Assembly: GCF_022012415.1 (NCBI RefSeq) | Contig: NZ_JAKLTR010000001.1 | Span: 186,001 to 250,000 of the forward strand | DNA: 64,000 nucleotides | Reading direction: 5' to 3' | DNA from: Terrimonas ginsenosidimutans | Lineage (GTDB): Bacteria; Bacteroidota; Bacteroidia; Chitinophagales; Chitinophagaceae | Shown here: positions 16,835 to 26,125 of the stretch, piece by piece | Layout: every line of letters starts with the position of its first letter | Position numbering within the stretch: position 1 is the stretch's first letter | Translations under genes and position numbers: made by a program | The notes under the pieces: model-generated | What the model was told of the DNA's origin: nothing | The model's database searches: none | The model's input: only the letters and a program-made list of their open reading frames with translations

Positions 16835-17311
16835 TTAGTCAGACGCAGATCCATACATAAAGAAACAAACACCACTCGTCGTCTCGATCACAAAACTAAA
16901 ATCCCACCATACCGGGTACCCGGGAATACCATTGGGTAAGTCGCTATAATAAAACTTTGAAGCTGGCGGAATAAGCGCCCCCATAGTCTGCGTGAGATCA
17001 GAGACAAGTAATCTTATCTTCTCAAGCCCCCGCGGTTTCAGATCTCCCTCTGCCCGTAGCGTTTCATCGATCGTCTTCCAAAACTCCATTTCAGTTACAG
17101 GTAAAAAATGCAACTGCGGGATGTCGATTGCCGGATAGGTACCCTTGAGCTTTGTAAAGACCCCCTCTCCCATGGTACAGTGTAAGAACTCGTCAAAGCC
17201 AAGGGTGATCTCGTAGTTATATCCAAAAGAGTTGACGGTTCGTTGCAGCTCCTTCAATTTTTGTTGTATGTGAAGCGTATTCATCAATTCGATATTGTAT
17301 AAAAAATTCAC
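16835..17311 (-). CDS. Unknown protein, translationally coupled to the Imm33-like gene
   Basis: A 158-residue soluble protein. The GTG start at 17311 overlaps the upstream stop by 4 bp (GTGA), which decides the start, although an ATG at 17284 is an alternative. The C-terminal part (FYYSDLPNGIPGYPVWWDFS, then a hydrophobic FVIETTSGVCFFMYGSASD) is aromatic-rich. No catalytic motif is visible. Coupling to an immunity-like gene suggests that the two belong to one immunity or toxin-related pair. Confidence 0.55.
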   Translation of the reverse strand: MNFLYNIELMNTLHIQQKLKELQRTVNSFGYNYEITLGFDEFLHCTMGEGVFTKLKGTYPAIDIPQLHFLPVTEMEFWKTIDETLRAEGDLKPRGLEKIRLLVSDLTQTMGALIPPASKFYYSDLPNGIPGYPVWWDFSFVIETTSGVCFFMYGSASD

Positions 17312-17676
17312 GAAGAGATATTCAGGAGGTTCTCATCATACCAAACATCTTCATAAACATTATCAAACAAAAACCTCCACCCAGGCGCCAGACCAAGATA
17401 GCGTATTGCTTTCGGGCAAAGCTGCAACAAATGATGAACATGCACCGGCTGAAAGAAATCATCGGCATCTGAAAACTCTCCGCACCAAAGATACCATTCA
17501 GCATAGCCGGCAACTTCTAAAGGATTGCGCAGCCCATTCACCGGCATCTCAAACGTTTTAAAGCTATCGAGGGCAATGCCGACAATATGGTCGAACGGAG
17601 ATTCAAGAAAGGCTGCGCCGTAACTACTGCAAACTTGTTGCTGGATGATCCTGAAGTCAGCTTCAGTAAACGTCAT
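17308..17676 (-). CDS. Imm33-like immunity protein
   Basis: A 122-residue protein whose C-terminal half shows the sequence AEWYLWCGEFSDADDFFQPVH...HLLQLCPKAIRYLGLAPGWRFL...YEDVWYDENLL. The PGWRFL...YEDVWYD end is characteristic of the Imm33/DUF2185-like immunity proteins found in polymorphic toxin loci. No toxin gene is nearby, so this would be an orphan immunity gene. The ATG start is followed by MTFTEADFRIIQ. Confidence 0.6.
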   Translation of the reverse strand: MTFTEADFRIIQQQVCSSYGAAFLESPFDHIVGIALDSFKTFEMPVNGLRNPLEVAGYAEWYLWCGEFSDADDFFQPVHVHHLLQLCPKAIRYLGLAPGWRFLFDNVYEDVWYDENLLNISS

Positions 17677-17754
17677 GTTACTAGTTGAGTGAAAAATTCA
17701 AGGACTCTAAAGTAATGTTCCCTGATGAAAAAATTAATTATAAAGTAGGGAATC

Positions 17755-18090
17755 CAGGATCTGCGCCTGCGGAATGGTCGTCAAACAGATTTCCAGGAAT
17801 AGTGCGAACCGCGTAATGGCCCAACTGATGGACTTGCCCCCGAACTCCGATCCGGAATCTATGTCGGGTGTAGACATGTATTCACCAAACTACCATATAC
17901 AAGGGCAGGGAAGCTGATCGTGGTGAATAATCAACTCGGAAAACTGTTACGCCTGTCTACAGCGGATGGGTGGCTTAGGAATAAGTCTGTCACCTACGAA
18001 ATCCAGCGCGTGGGCCGCAACCTGAAAGTGCCGGTGATGATATGATCATCAGCGATGATGGATTTTATAGTTTCACAGCAGGATAAAAGA
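17755..18090 (+). pseudogene. radC stub S5, heavily decayed
   Basis: Patchy similarity to the second-type radC. AGTGCGAACCGCGTAATGG resembles the region before the metal motif, AGGGAAGCTGATCGTGGTG and AATAATCAACTCGGAAAACT resemble the HNHPGG region with the histidines lost, and AACCTGAAAGTGCCGGTGAT resembles the VPVIDH region. A block of about 45 bp is inserted near 17845-17890. It retains more of the 5' side than other stubs and is the most diverged. Confidence 0.6.
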
Positions 18091-18095
18091 ACAAG

Positions 18096-18305
18096 ATGCC
18101 GGGAGACTTGCCTGATAAGGCACTTTTAAGTAAAATCATCTTGCTGCGCAGCCAAAAGCAGACGCAGGAATACCTGCTCGATGATCTGCGGATGGATGAA
18201 GAACTACTGCGTGAACTTGACTTCAACACGATGAAATCCTGCCTCAGCGATGCTCCGAAAAGAGAAAGTTTATCTATGCTTTTAAAAACAATCCAAAGCT
18301 TGTGA
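18096..18305 (+). CDS. Small ORF of uncertain status after stub S5
   Basis: 69 codons, MPGDLPDKALLSKIILLRSQ then a charged helical stretch ending MLLKTIQSL. No family recognised. A second short frame (31 codons, MKIDSVSFDRIRDNIVPFIP..., ~18380-18475) follows, so these may be remnants of one larger gene. The first residues overlap the decayed radC end. Confidence 0.25.
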   Translation: MPGDLPDKALLSKIILLRSQKQTQEYLLDDLRMDEELLRELDFNTMKSCLSDAPKRESLSMLLKTIQSL

Positions 18306-18558
18306 TCATGGAATGGATCCAGTAATAAAAACTCGCAAAACAAAGAGCAGGCAGAAGCTGCTCTGCGTCGGATTACTAACATGAAAATTGACAGCGTATC
18401 CTTTGATCGCATCAGGGACAACATTGTTCCATTCATACCAGACGGATCTGTACTCAGTTTTTTAAAGATCTGGTGAATCAGTTGAAATTTAAATTGTCTT
18501 TTGTTAAAGAATGAACTTAACCAATGATCCTTAGTGTTAGGAATATACTGAAGGTTTT

Positions 18559-18633
18559 TTGTAAGCGTTCTCAAAAGTTGTAAACGTATTTACAACTTTC
18601 CCTGTATGGGAAATTTCTGTAATCATACTTACA
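18559..18633. promoter_or_regulatory. Orphan copy of the TTGTAA-type operator region
   Basis: TTGTAAACGTATTTACAA (18578-18595) is a perfect palindrome, and TGTAATCATACTTACA follows at 18618, a 40-bp start-to-start spacing. The intervening bases resemble those between the 13225 and 13265 sites upstream of the DUF4143 ATPase. No ATPase gene follows; the next gene is the 3' end of the giant helicase on the other strand. A cassette seems to have been lost, leaving its control region. Confidence 0.6.
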
Positions 18634-18781
18634 ACCTTACGAATTATCAGACAAAATCACTATTTACTGCATCACCGGGAATACTTGCCGGTGGGAGATA
18701 CGAGAATAAAACGCCGTACCTCTTATTGTCTACTCATCATCAATACCCGGATAATATAGCTATTATCACATAAATCACCCA

Positions 18782-21700
18782 TCACCCCCTCTTCATTTCA
18801 ACTTCCGCCAACGCAATCAATATCTCCTTCTCATTTTCCTTATTCTTCCAATACACCAGAAAACTGATCTTTCCTCTGTTCACCACATAGCCTTTCATTT
18901 GTTCTTCGTCTAAAAATGCACGCATTTTCCTTGAATAAACAATCAATTCAATTCCCGCCTCCTTCGCCAGCCCGTTCGCCGTCGGACGCAGCAGGTCACC
19001 GCTTTTACAGCCGGCAAGATTATATTGCACTGCTGAAAAATCACCCAGTTTCACGTCTTTCATGCTCATTTGCACCGAAAGCAAATCTGGGGCTGCATAA
19101 ATGACCGGATCCTTTTCAATCACTGCTCCCTGGATACCGAGGTTCTCGAGATATGTTCCATTGTAGTGGATGATCAGTTCATTCTCCGCCCGGCTGAATC
19201 CAACATATAAAAGACGGAGCGTATCCGCATCAGTAATATCACAACCGTCCAATAGAAGATAAACATTCTCAAACTCCTTTCCCTTCGCTTTATGGATCGT
19301 CGACACAAGAATGGTTTGCCTATCCCCCTGTATAAAATCTTCAATCTTTGACTCTCTAACAAACTCATGCCAATCGCTTTTATACTTTTTCCCCGGCGTG
19401 ATTTCAGCGAACTTGTAAATCATGCTCAATGCAAGCGGCAGTTGCTCACTACCTGCTAGTGATTCTTTTAACTGCAGGATAGCCGCCTCCCAATCTTCAT
19501 CACTTACAATGGGTGACGAATCATCCAGCAATTGTATCATCGTATTGAACTTATGCAGCTCATAAAGCTGATTCAGATTGAACTTATCCGTATTCTGGAT
19601 CAGCTTTGCTTTCAATCCTTTCTTGCGCAAAAGTCCTGCAACATTCAATGCTTCCTGGTTTGTTTTTGTTAGAACGCAGGTTGTTCCCACGGGTCTTTGC
19701 TTTTCAATAGCCGTCACTAACGGCACGATCATCTCCGACCCGGCATGTTGAACGACCTTTATGTGACCACCTTCTTTTTTCACCGAAACAATTGGCTTCG
19801 ATTTAAGCCGGTCCGGAATCTTCTCAGCCCATCGATTGATCAACTGCGTAATACTACTCCGGCTTCTATAATTGTCGAGGAGCTCATACTTTGTAGCCTG
19901 TTTTTCGATAGCAAACTGTTGCATGAATTTATAAGATGACCCCCTGAAGCCGTAGATATGCTGGTCATCATCACCAACCAAAATCACCCGCATGTCTTCA
20001 TTCTGCTGTATTAGTGCTTCAAGCAGTCCATACTCATTCTTACTCATATCCTGCGCCTCATCTATCACCAACACCGTCTTGGTGATCTGGGATTGCTCAA
20101 TCTCTCCGTTATTGATCTTTTCTACTGCCAGGGGAATTACAGTATCTACCTGTGTGAGATTGCCGATCTTACCCAACAGGTCAAAACAATAAGAGTGAAA
20201 TGTCTTCATCTCCACATGACGGGCAGAAGGGCCTATCAATTTCAACAACCGGCTTTTGAATTCAGTCGCCGCGGCACGGGAAAACGTCAGCATCAACAAA
20301 TGTTCCTGCTTTGTATCTTCCATTAATAAGAGCGAGGCAAGTTTGTGTACTAATGTTCGCGTCTTGCCACTGCCGGGACCAGCAGTTACAACAATGTATT
20401 GACTTTCCTGATCGTTGATAATATCCAATTGAGAATGTGACAGGTCTTTCAACAGCTTCTCATATCTACCCGGCGTCATGCTGCGCGTTATTTCAACTTT
20501 ACGTTTACCGGCAAAATACTTGTTGAGAAAAGTGTTGTGCGGAGTGTTGAAATATTCATCAGCAAACCGTTGAGCATCTGGCGGGCTGGCGATCATCTTC
20601 TTTGCATACTCTCCCACAATATGGATCTGCTGAACTTTCTGTTCATAGAACTGGCGCAGTTTTTCATAATCTGCTTTCTTGTACTGAACCTTATTATCCA
20701 TTTCAAGCCGCTCGATCGTCAGCCGGTTATACGAAACCAGGAAACCTCCATCCATGATGATCGCTTCGATCTTCGACAGGTAAAACAACGCATCTTCGAT
20801 ATCGTCCATAGCCGGAGAGCCGATAAACATATCCCGGTCTGCAACTGCCCGCAGATCTTGCATCGAAAAATCAACCAGCACATTTTCCTTATCATCTTTT
20901 GCGCCGATCTCTTTGCTTCGGTTCACGAGGTATTCTGCAATAGCGCCTGAGAGAGCATGCCTTTCTTCTATTTTCTTTCTGATCTCCGCTCTTTCTTTTT
21001 TGAACTCGAGCATCACATGATATTTGGATTGGTCGAGATTATGCCTGGTGATCCACTTCCGTGAAGCCCAGAAATTGAGGATCGTTCGGATACTCGCAGG
21101 AGAACAATCCAGCTCCGCTAGCTGGTCATTCAACTCTTTTAAATTACAAACCTGCTTGCCATCTGCCAGCTTGTCTAGGATCTGTGATTCCAGCTTGCTG
21201 AATTTCTTCACTACAGCAAGCGTTTTGCTGGAAGTGTCTGTTTTTCGAACAAAAGCCGTCAGATCCTGCGTTTCAGACAGGATTTTTTCCTGTTTTAACT
21301 GTTCAATGATCCGAAGAACTTCAATGACCTCAATGCCTAATACATCAGAAAGATGATCTGCTCTCGATTCTGCAGGCTCTTCTGTCGCAAGACGTTTGCT
21401 TTTACTGGAAAACAGTTTCCGGATGATCCTGATCGCACTTTCTTTATCACTGATAGTTGCCGACGCTTTGATCGTGGCAATTGCCTCATTTGCATGCTGG
21501 CTCAGGATGCTGGTGGCAAACACCCTTGCTGAATTCTGTGTTCTTTTCAGATATCCTGCTTCTTCCAGCGCAGCAATTGATGTGGTTACTTTTGTTTCAA
21601 TATCACTTCCCTGGTCTTCCCAACCAGCTTTACGCGCAATCTCCAATGCGGAATAAGAAATTCTAGTTCTTGTCTTCGTTATACCCTTAATAGCCTTCCA

Positions 21701-23566
21701 TACCTGGTTGATCTCCTTTATATCAAGTTTTGTTTGATTCAACAGCGTAAAATGATGATCAAGATCTTCTTCGTTGAACAGGATATGACAATTGGCGGTC
21801 ATCGTTTCATCACGTCCGGCGCGACCGGCTTCCTGGATATAATTCTCCAGCGAATCGGCAATATCATAATGGATCACCGTAGCCACATCCGATTTGTCAA
21901 CGCCCATCCCAAACGCAGAGGTCGCGACAATGATCCGAACCTCACCGGAGACAAAAGCGTTTTGATTTTTGATGCGGACCTCTTTGCCCATCTTTCCATG
22001 ATAAGGAAGAGCGCTGAAATGATCCTCCGAAAGTTTCTCCGCCAGCACATCCGCTTTTTTGGTGCGGGAAACATAAACAATGGTGGGACGATCCGTCTGT
22101 TCAAGCAGCTCTCTCAGTTTAGGATATTTCTCGTCTTCGTTATTGATGGGATGAACATGATAGTACAAATTAGTCCGGCCAACATTAGCAGAGAACACAT
22201 TCAATTGCAACGACAGCTTTGTTTTGAAATATTCTCTGATATCATCCACCACTTTTTGCCTGGCCGTTGCGGTAAAACAGGATACCGGGATTGGGTAAGA
22301 CAGGTTTTTACTCTCCTGCAGGCGCCTGATAAAATCACCGACATACAAATAATCCACCCTGAAATCGTGCCCCCATGACGAGAAGCAATGCGCCTCATCG
22401 ATAACGAAACGCTCGATCTTGCGTTTGGACAATAGCCGTTCAATACTTGCCGAGCGTAAAGACTCCGGCGAAATGTACAGCATACTGGCCACTCCATCCG
22501 CCACACGCTTACCCGATTCTATTCTTTCAGTAAAATCAAGGGAACCGTTGATCGTTACGGCCTGAACGATCTCCTTTTTTGCGAGGTTATCCACCTGGTC
22601 TTTCATCAGTGATTGCAGCGGCGAAATGACGACGGTAAGACCGCGTATATTCTGCCCTGCCATCAGTGCAGGCAACTGGAACGTGAGCGATTTACCGCCG
22701 CCTGTCGGAAAAAGAGCAAGCAGTGATTCTCCGGCGATGGCTGCTCTGACGGAGTTCTCCTGTAACGGCTGTTGACCGTATTGCCGGAATTGATGATAAC
22801 GGAAATAGCGCAGCAAAGCGGTTTTGGGATTGAGTGCATTTTTGCAGTAATCGCATTCATCTGCACAGCTGGTATGTTTTAGCTGAACAAGGACCTGTTC
22901 GATCTCTTTGAATTGATGGGTAACCCAGCCGAGAGTTACAGGATGCTGATCTTCGCAATTGATGAGGGCAATGGCGTAGGAAAGCGTCACCGGATCATGA
23001 TGAATGAGTGTTGAAAGATCTGCATTGGCACAGATCCTTTCTTTAAGAAATGTGTGGATCAGCGCCGGCAACTGATCGGTACTGATCGATGGATTGAAGT
23101 TGATAAACCTGAAAAAACCATCGAAGCCTTTGCTATCCTTCAGCAAATGGTGAAAAATATGTTGAAGTGTATCGGGGAGTTTTTTGAAAGCATCGATCTC
23201 ATCGTAGAAGAGTTCTTTGGCTTTGATGGAGTCGTGCAACGGGTTATTGCGCTCTTCTAATTCCAGCTTATCGTCTTTGATCAGATGGTGATATGGATTG
23301 CAGGGGAATAATAGCGGGGAAAGAAGGAGTGTATCGATGATCTGATGTGAATCGGTAATCTGTTGACCGGTGGCTGCGGTAAGGTATTTCAGGTCATGTT
23401 CGACAATGTTGTGGCCGCACCAGAACGCATACTGTTGAAGGAATGTCAGCAGCTTTCCGGCGTTATTTTCCCGGAAGTTTTTTCCGTCGGAAGCTGTTGC
23501 GCCGGCATCAACAATTTTGTCATGGGAGGGATTGACTTCCAGGTCAAAAAAGGCGATGGAGTTCAA
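18782..23566 (-). CDS. Exonuclease-RecQ-UvrD fusion helicase
   Basis: A 1594-residue protein with three enzymatic parts. Residues 1-~150 are a DEDD-type 3'-5' exonuclease (FFDLEVN, GHNIVEHDLKYL, LHDSIKAKELFYD). Residues ~270-750 are a RecQ-type SF2 helicase: LFPTGGGKSLTFQLPA near 290, DEAHCFSSWGHDFR near 393, SAFGMGVDKSDVATVIHYD, and YIQEAGRAGRDE. Residues ~1055-1500 are a UvrD/Rep-type SF1 helicase: VTAGPGSGKTRTL near 1062, VIDEAQDMS near 1172, GDDDQHIYGFRG near 1203, STIHKAKGKEFENVYL and LLYVGFSRA. Each core looks complete. Such single-chain combinations could resect, unwind and degrade DNA ends. The gene is divergent from the TOTE primase-helicase, suggesting a joint system. Confidence 0.88.
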   Translation of the reverse strand: MNSIAFFDLEVNPSHDKIVDAGATASDGKNFRENNAGKLLTFLQQYAFWCGHNIVEHDLKYLTAATGQQITDSHQIIDTLLLSPLLFPCNPYHHLIKDDKLELEERNNPLHDSIKAKELFYDEIDAFKKLPDTLQHIFHHLLKDSKGFDGFFRFINFNPSISTDQLPALIHTFLKERICANADLSTLIHHDPVTLSYAIALINCEDQHPVTLGWVTHQFKEIEQVLVQLKHTSCADECDYCKNALNPKTALLRYFRYHQFRQYGQQPLQENSVRAAIAGESLLALFPTGGGKSLTFQLPALMAGQNIRGLTVVISPLQSLMKDQVDNLAKKEIVQAVTINGSLDFTERIESGKRVADGVASMLYISPESLRSASIERLLSKRKIERFVIDEAHCFSSWGHDFRVDYLYVGDFIRRLQESKNLSYPIPVSCFTATARQKVVDDIREYFKTKLSLQLNVFSANVGRTNLYYHVHPINNEDEKYPKLRELLEQTDRPTIVYVSRTKKADVLAEKLSEDHFSALPYHGKMGKEVRIKNQNAFVSGEVRIIVATSAFGMGVDKSDVATVIHYDIADSLENYIQEAGRAGRDETMTANCHILFNEEDLDHHFTLLNQTKLDIKEINQVWKAIKGITKTRTRISYSALEIARKAGWEDQGSDIETKVTTSIAALEEAGYLKRTQNSARVFATSILSQHANEAIATIKASATISDKESAIRIIRKLFSSKSKRLATEEPAESRADHLSDVLGIEVIEVLRIIEQLKQEKILSETQDLTAFVRKTDTSSKTLAVVKKFSKLESQILDKLADGKQVCNLKELNDQLAELDCSPASIRTILNFWASRKWITRHNLDQSKYHVMLEFKKERAEIRKKIEERHALSGAIAEYLVNRSKEIGAKDDKENVLVDFSMQDLRAVADRDMFIGSPAMDDIEDALFYLSKIEAIIMDGGFLVSYNRLTIERLEMDNKVQYKKADYEKLRQFYEQKVQQIHIVGEYAKKMIASPPDAQRFADEYFNTPHNTFLNKYFAGKRKVEITRSMTPGRYEKLLKDLSHSQLDIINDQESQYIVVTAGPGSGKTRTLVHKLASLLLMEDTKQEHLLMLTFSRAAATEFKSRLLKLIGPSARHVEMKTFHSYCFDLLGKIGNLTQVDTVIPLAVEKINNGEIEQSQITKTVLVIDEAQDMSKNEYGLLEALIQQNEDMRVILVGDDDQHIYGFRGSSYKFMQQFAIEKQATKYELLDNYRSRSSITQLINRWAEKIPDRLKSKPIVSVKKEGGHIKVVQHAGSEMIVPLVTAIEKQRPVGTTCVLTKTNQEALNVAGLLRKKGLKAKLIQNTDKFNLNQLYELHKFNTMIQLLDDSSPIVSDEDWEAAILQLKESLAGSEQLPLALSMIYKFAEITPGKKYKSDWHEFVRESKIEDFIQGDRQTILVSTIHKAKGKEFENVYLLLDGCDITDADTLRLLYVGFSRAENELIIHYNGTYLENLGIQGAVIEKDPVIYAAPDLLSVQMSMKDVKLGDFSAVQYNLAGCKSGDLLRPTANGLAKEAGIELIVYSRKMRAFLDEEQMKGYVVNRGKISFLVYWKNKENEKEILIALAEVEMKRG

Positions 23567-23723
23567 GCGGGATAAGGGTTTGGTTTAAAGTTAAGCTTTT
23601 GGATTTTTATATGCAAGTCCGAACTCAAGGCTTTACGGATCGCGATACGGATCAATTTTACGTTCAAAGGGCGAAATAAGTTCTTCATTTTGGCTCAACA
23701 CACAATTTAATGCAATATCAAAT

Positions 23724-23737
23724 CCACAATTTTGTGG
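23724..23737. promoter_or_regulatory. CCACAA-TT-TTGTGG palindrome at the primase start
   Basis: A perfect six-base inverted repeat with a 2-bp centre, ending one base before the primase ATG (23739). Its position suggests an operator or a fold that masks initiation. Confidence 0.4.
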
Positions 23738-23738
23738 T

Positions 23739-24713
23739 ATGATGGAACCCCTGCCGGAACATATTAAACTCTTCAGATCCCTTTTCCACGGAAGACAAGA
23801 CATTTTCGCCACCCGCTGGGAACTCCCCTCCAAAAGCGGCTACATGCCTGCTTACCACTACGATCCCTATCATTACCGCGTTCACAAAATGAAAGGCGGT
23901 ACTTTTCAGAACTATACTGATAAATCATTTCTTCCATTAACAGACGATCAGATCATCAAACACCTGAACGGTGAACATTTTATCGGGATCTATCCTTTAT
24001 TGCAGGACAATACTTCCTGGTTTATCGCCGCCGACTTCGACGAAGGCAATTGGTCTTCCGCCGCTCTGCAATTCATCCGCAAATGCGGAGAACACAATCT
24101 CCCGGCTTACCTCGAACGTTCCCGTTCAGGCAATGGCGGTCATGTCTGGATCTTCTTCGATAAACCCGTATCGGCGTATAAAAGTCGCAAGCTGATTTTA
24201 TCGTTACTGATATCTTCTGGTGCAGTTTCAGCCTTCGACAAAAACACCAGCTTCGACCGGCTCTTCCCCAACCAGGATCAGCTTTCCGGGAAAGGCTTCG
24301 GTAATCTCATTGCACTGCCCTTAAATGGCACAGCCGCTCAACAGGGAAACACCTGCTTTCTTGATCCGCAAACGCTAACCGCTTACACGGATCAATGGCA
24401 ATTTATTTCACAAATCAAACGCGCCTCTGCCGAAACAATAGAAAAGCTGTTGGCGAACTTACACGGAAGCTCAACCACAGAACCATCTGATGGAAAGCTG
24501 AACATTATACTCGCTAATGATATCCGTTTAAACCGCTTAGCCATTTCACCCCTTCTTCTCTCTTTCATCAAAGAAGAATTGAACTTTCCCAACTCCGAAT
24601 TTATCATCCAACAAAAAACCGGGAGAAACACGTTCGGACTTGAACGGTATTCCGGTTCATCGAAGAAGATAACAACACTGTCCGTCTTCCCAAAGGATTT
24701 ACCGGCAAGTTGA
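23739..24713 (+). CDS. TOTE-type archaeo-eukaryotic primase (N-terminal fragment of a split primase-helicase)
   Basis: 324 codons. The AEP catalytic signature is visible: FIAADFDEGNW (Asp-x-Asp, ~108-118), ERSRSGNGGHVWIFF (~137-151), and a later GFGNLIALPLNG. These correspond to the metal-binding Asp pair and the conserved His of the primase fold; this subtype is known from TOTE conflict systems, where it is fused to a DEAD/DEAH helicase. The last ~17 residues look foreign: at 24650 the reading should continue in the next frame as FRFIEEDNNTVRLPKGFTGK, directly into the helicase gene. One missing T in TATTCCGG would explain this. Thus this is probably the N-terminus of a single broken protein. 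Confidence 0.8.
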   Translation: MMEPLPEHIKLFRSLFHGRQDIFATRWELPSKSGYMPAYHYDPYHYRVHKMKGGTFQNYTDKSFLPLTDDQIIKHLNGEHFIGIYPLLQDNTSWFIAADFDEGNWSSAALQFIRKCGEHNLPAYLERSRSGNGGHVWIFFDKPVSAYKSRKLILSLLISSGAVSAFDKNTSFDRLFPNQDQLSGKGFGNLIALPLNGTAAQQGNTCFLDPQTLTAYTDQWQFISQIKRASAETIEKLLANLHGSSTTEPSDGKLNIILANDIRLNRLAISPLLLSFIKEELNFPNSEFIIQQKTGRNTFGLERYSGSSKKITTLSVFPKDLPAS

Positions 24714-26125
24714 TCCGCTTCTGCCGGGAAAACCAACTGGATCATCAATTCGCCGACGAACGTATACTTCATAAACCTGTTGCCTATTCTTTTCAAGCCG
24801 TATTACGACCGCACCAGGAGGAATGCATACAAGCACTCAGTAAAAAGGAAATGGGCGTGATCGTCGCGCCACCAGGATCAGGAAAGACTGTTGTGGCGTT
24901 AAAGGTTATTGCCGACAAACAACAACCAACACTGATCGTTGTACATCGAAAGCAACTGGCCAATCAATGGATGGAACGAATCGAATCATTCCTTGGCATT
25001 CCGCAAAAGCAGATCGGCAGGGTCGGTCAGGGCAAATCAGTGATCGGTAAACAGGTCACTGTCGCAACCATTCAAAGCCTGGCAAAAGCAAATCTTAGCG
25101 AAATGCACAAAGCTTTCGGATTGATCATCGTGGACGAATGTCATCACATACCTGCGGAAACATTCCGGAACACTATTGCCAAATTCAACTCCAAATATCT
25201 GTACGGACTTACCGCTACTCCTTTCCGGAAATACAACGACGGTAAGATCATATTCATCCATTTGGGAGAGATCATAGCGCAAATAAACAGCACAGCTTTG
25301 CCGGCCTCGCATCATCCAACAATCATTATCCGTAATACTGAATTGAATGTTCCGTTCAACGCTAAGACTGATCAGTTTGAAACGCTGTCAAAAATACTCG
25401 TGCATGACTCTGCAAGGAACCGGCTTATCTTGAAAGACGTTATTGACGAATTACAAAAAGGCAGAAAATGCGTGATCCTCACAGAACGTAAAGAGCACAT
25501 CCAAACACTTGAGCAATACCTGAAACAATCTTTCGAAACAATAACATTAAGCGGCGAAGATCCCGAAACTACACGTAAAGCAAAATGGAAGATCCTGCAG
25601 CAAGGAAATTACCAAGTGCTGATCACTACCGGCCAGTTTTTTGGAGAAGGGTCTGACCTGCAGAATGCGGCATGTCTTTTCCTGGTATACCCGTTTTCTT
25701 TCGAAGGCAAGCTGATCCAATATATGGGAAGAGTGCAGCGCTCGGAGATCAGTCCGACCATTTACGACTATAAGGATTCCCAGATCGACTACCTGAACCT
25801 TATGTTTCTCAAAAGAAATGTCTATTACCGGAAACTGGAGAAGCAGCGGACGCTATTTGATTTTCCGGAAGAAGAACAGAAAGAGATTCCTGTTAGCAAT
25901 CAGCAGGATACTATTATTGAAAAGGTCATCAAGGTGAAGATCACTGAACTGGAATTTCTATATGGCAGCATCCAGTTTCAGCATACTCTTTCAGAACATC
26001 CTGTTGCTTTGAAGTTTGATATCGAACAATTGCATATCCGACCCGAGTTTGAAGTATTAAAGCCCTACTTTGAAAAGTTTTTTCAATCAAAGACAGTCGA
26101 CGTTCATATAACTTGTGGTGATTGA
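24710..26125 (+). CDS. SF2 helicase part of the TOTE primase-helicase
   Basis: 471 codons from a TTG whose first bases overlap the primase stop; the real protein probably enters this frame upstream, near 24650. Motifs are LRPHQEECIQAL (Q-like), VAPPGSGKTVVALKVI (Walker A), LIIVDECHHIPAETF (DECH), YGLTATPFR (motif III), and GQFFGEGSDLQNA...YMGRVQRSE (motifs V-VI). All helicase motifs are intact. The frame ends at 26125; the next frame, from 26115, continues with compatible sequence, so a second single-base loss is likely. Confidence 0.82.
   Translation: MIRFCRENQLDHQFADERILHKPVAYSFQAVLRPHQEECIQALSKKEMGVIVAPPGSGKTVVALKVIADKQQPTLIVVHRKQLANQWMERIESFLGIPQKQIGRVGQGKSVIGKQVTVATIQSLAKANLSEMHKAFGLIIVDECHHIPAETFRNTIAKFNSKYLYGLTATPFRKYNDGKIIFIHLGEIIAQINSTALPASHHPTIIIRNTELNVPFNAKTDQFETLSKILVHDSARNRLILKDVIDELQKGRKCVILTERKEHIQTLEQYLKQSFETITLSGEDPETTRKAKWKILQQGNYQVLITTGQFFGEGSDLQNAACLFLVYPFSFEGKLIQYMGRVQRSEISPTIYDYKDSQIDYLNLMFLKRNVYYRKLEKQRTLFDFPEEEQKEIPVSNQQDTIIEKVIKVKITELEFLYGSIQFQHTLSEHPVALKFDIEQLHIRPEFEVLKPYFEKFFQSKTVDVHITCGD

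Noticed and set aside
18065-18574. 169-codon minus-strand frame
   Set aside because: It overlaps radC debris, a + strand frame and the TTGTAA operators, and its Ser-rich composition is that of a shadow frame.
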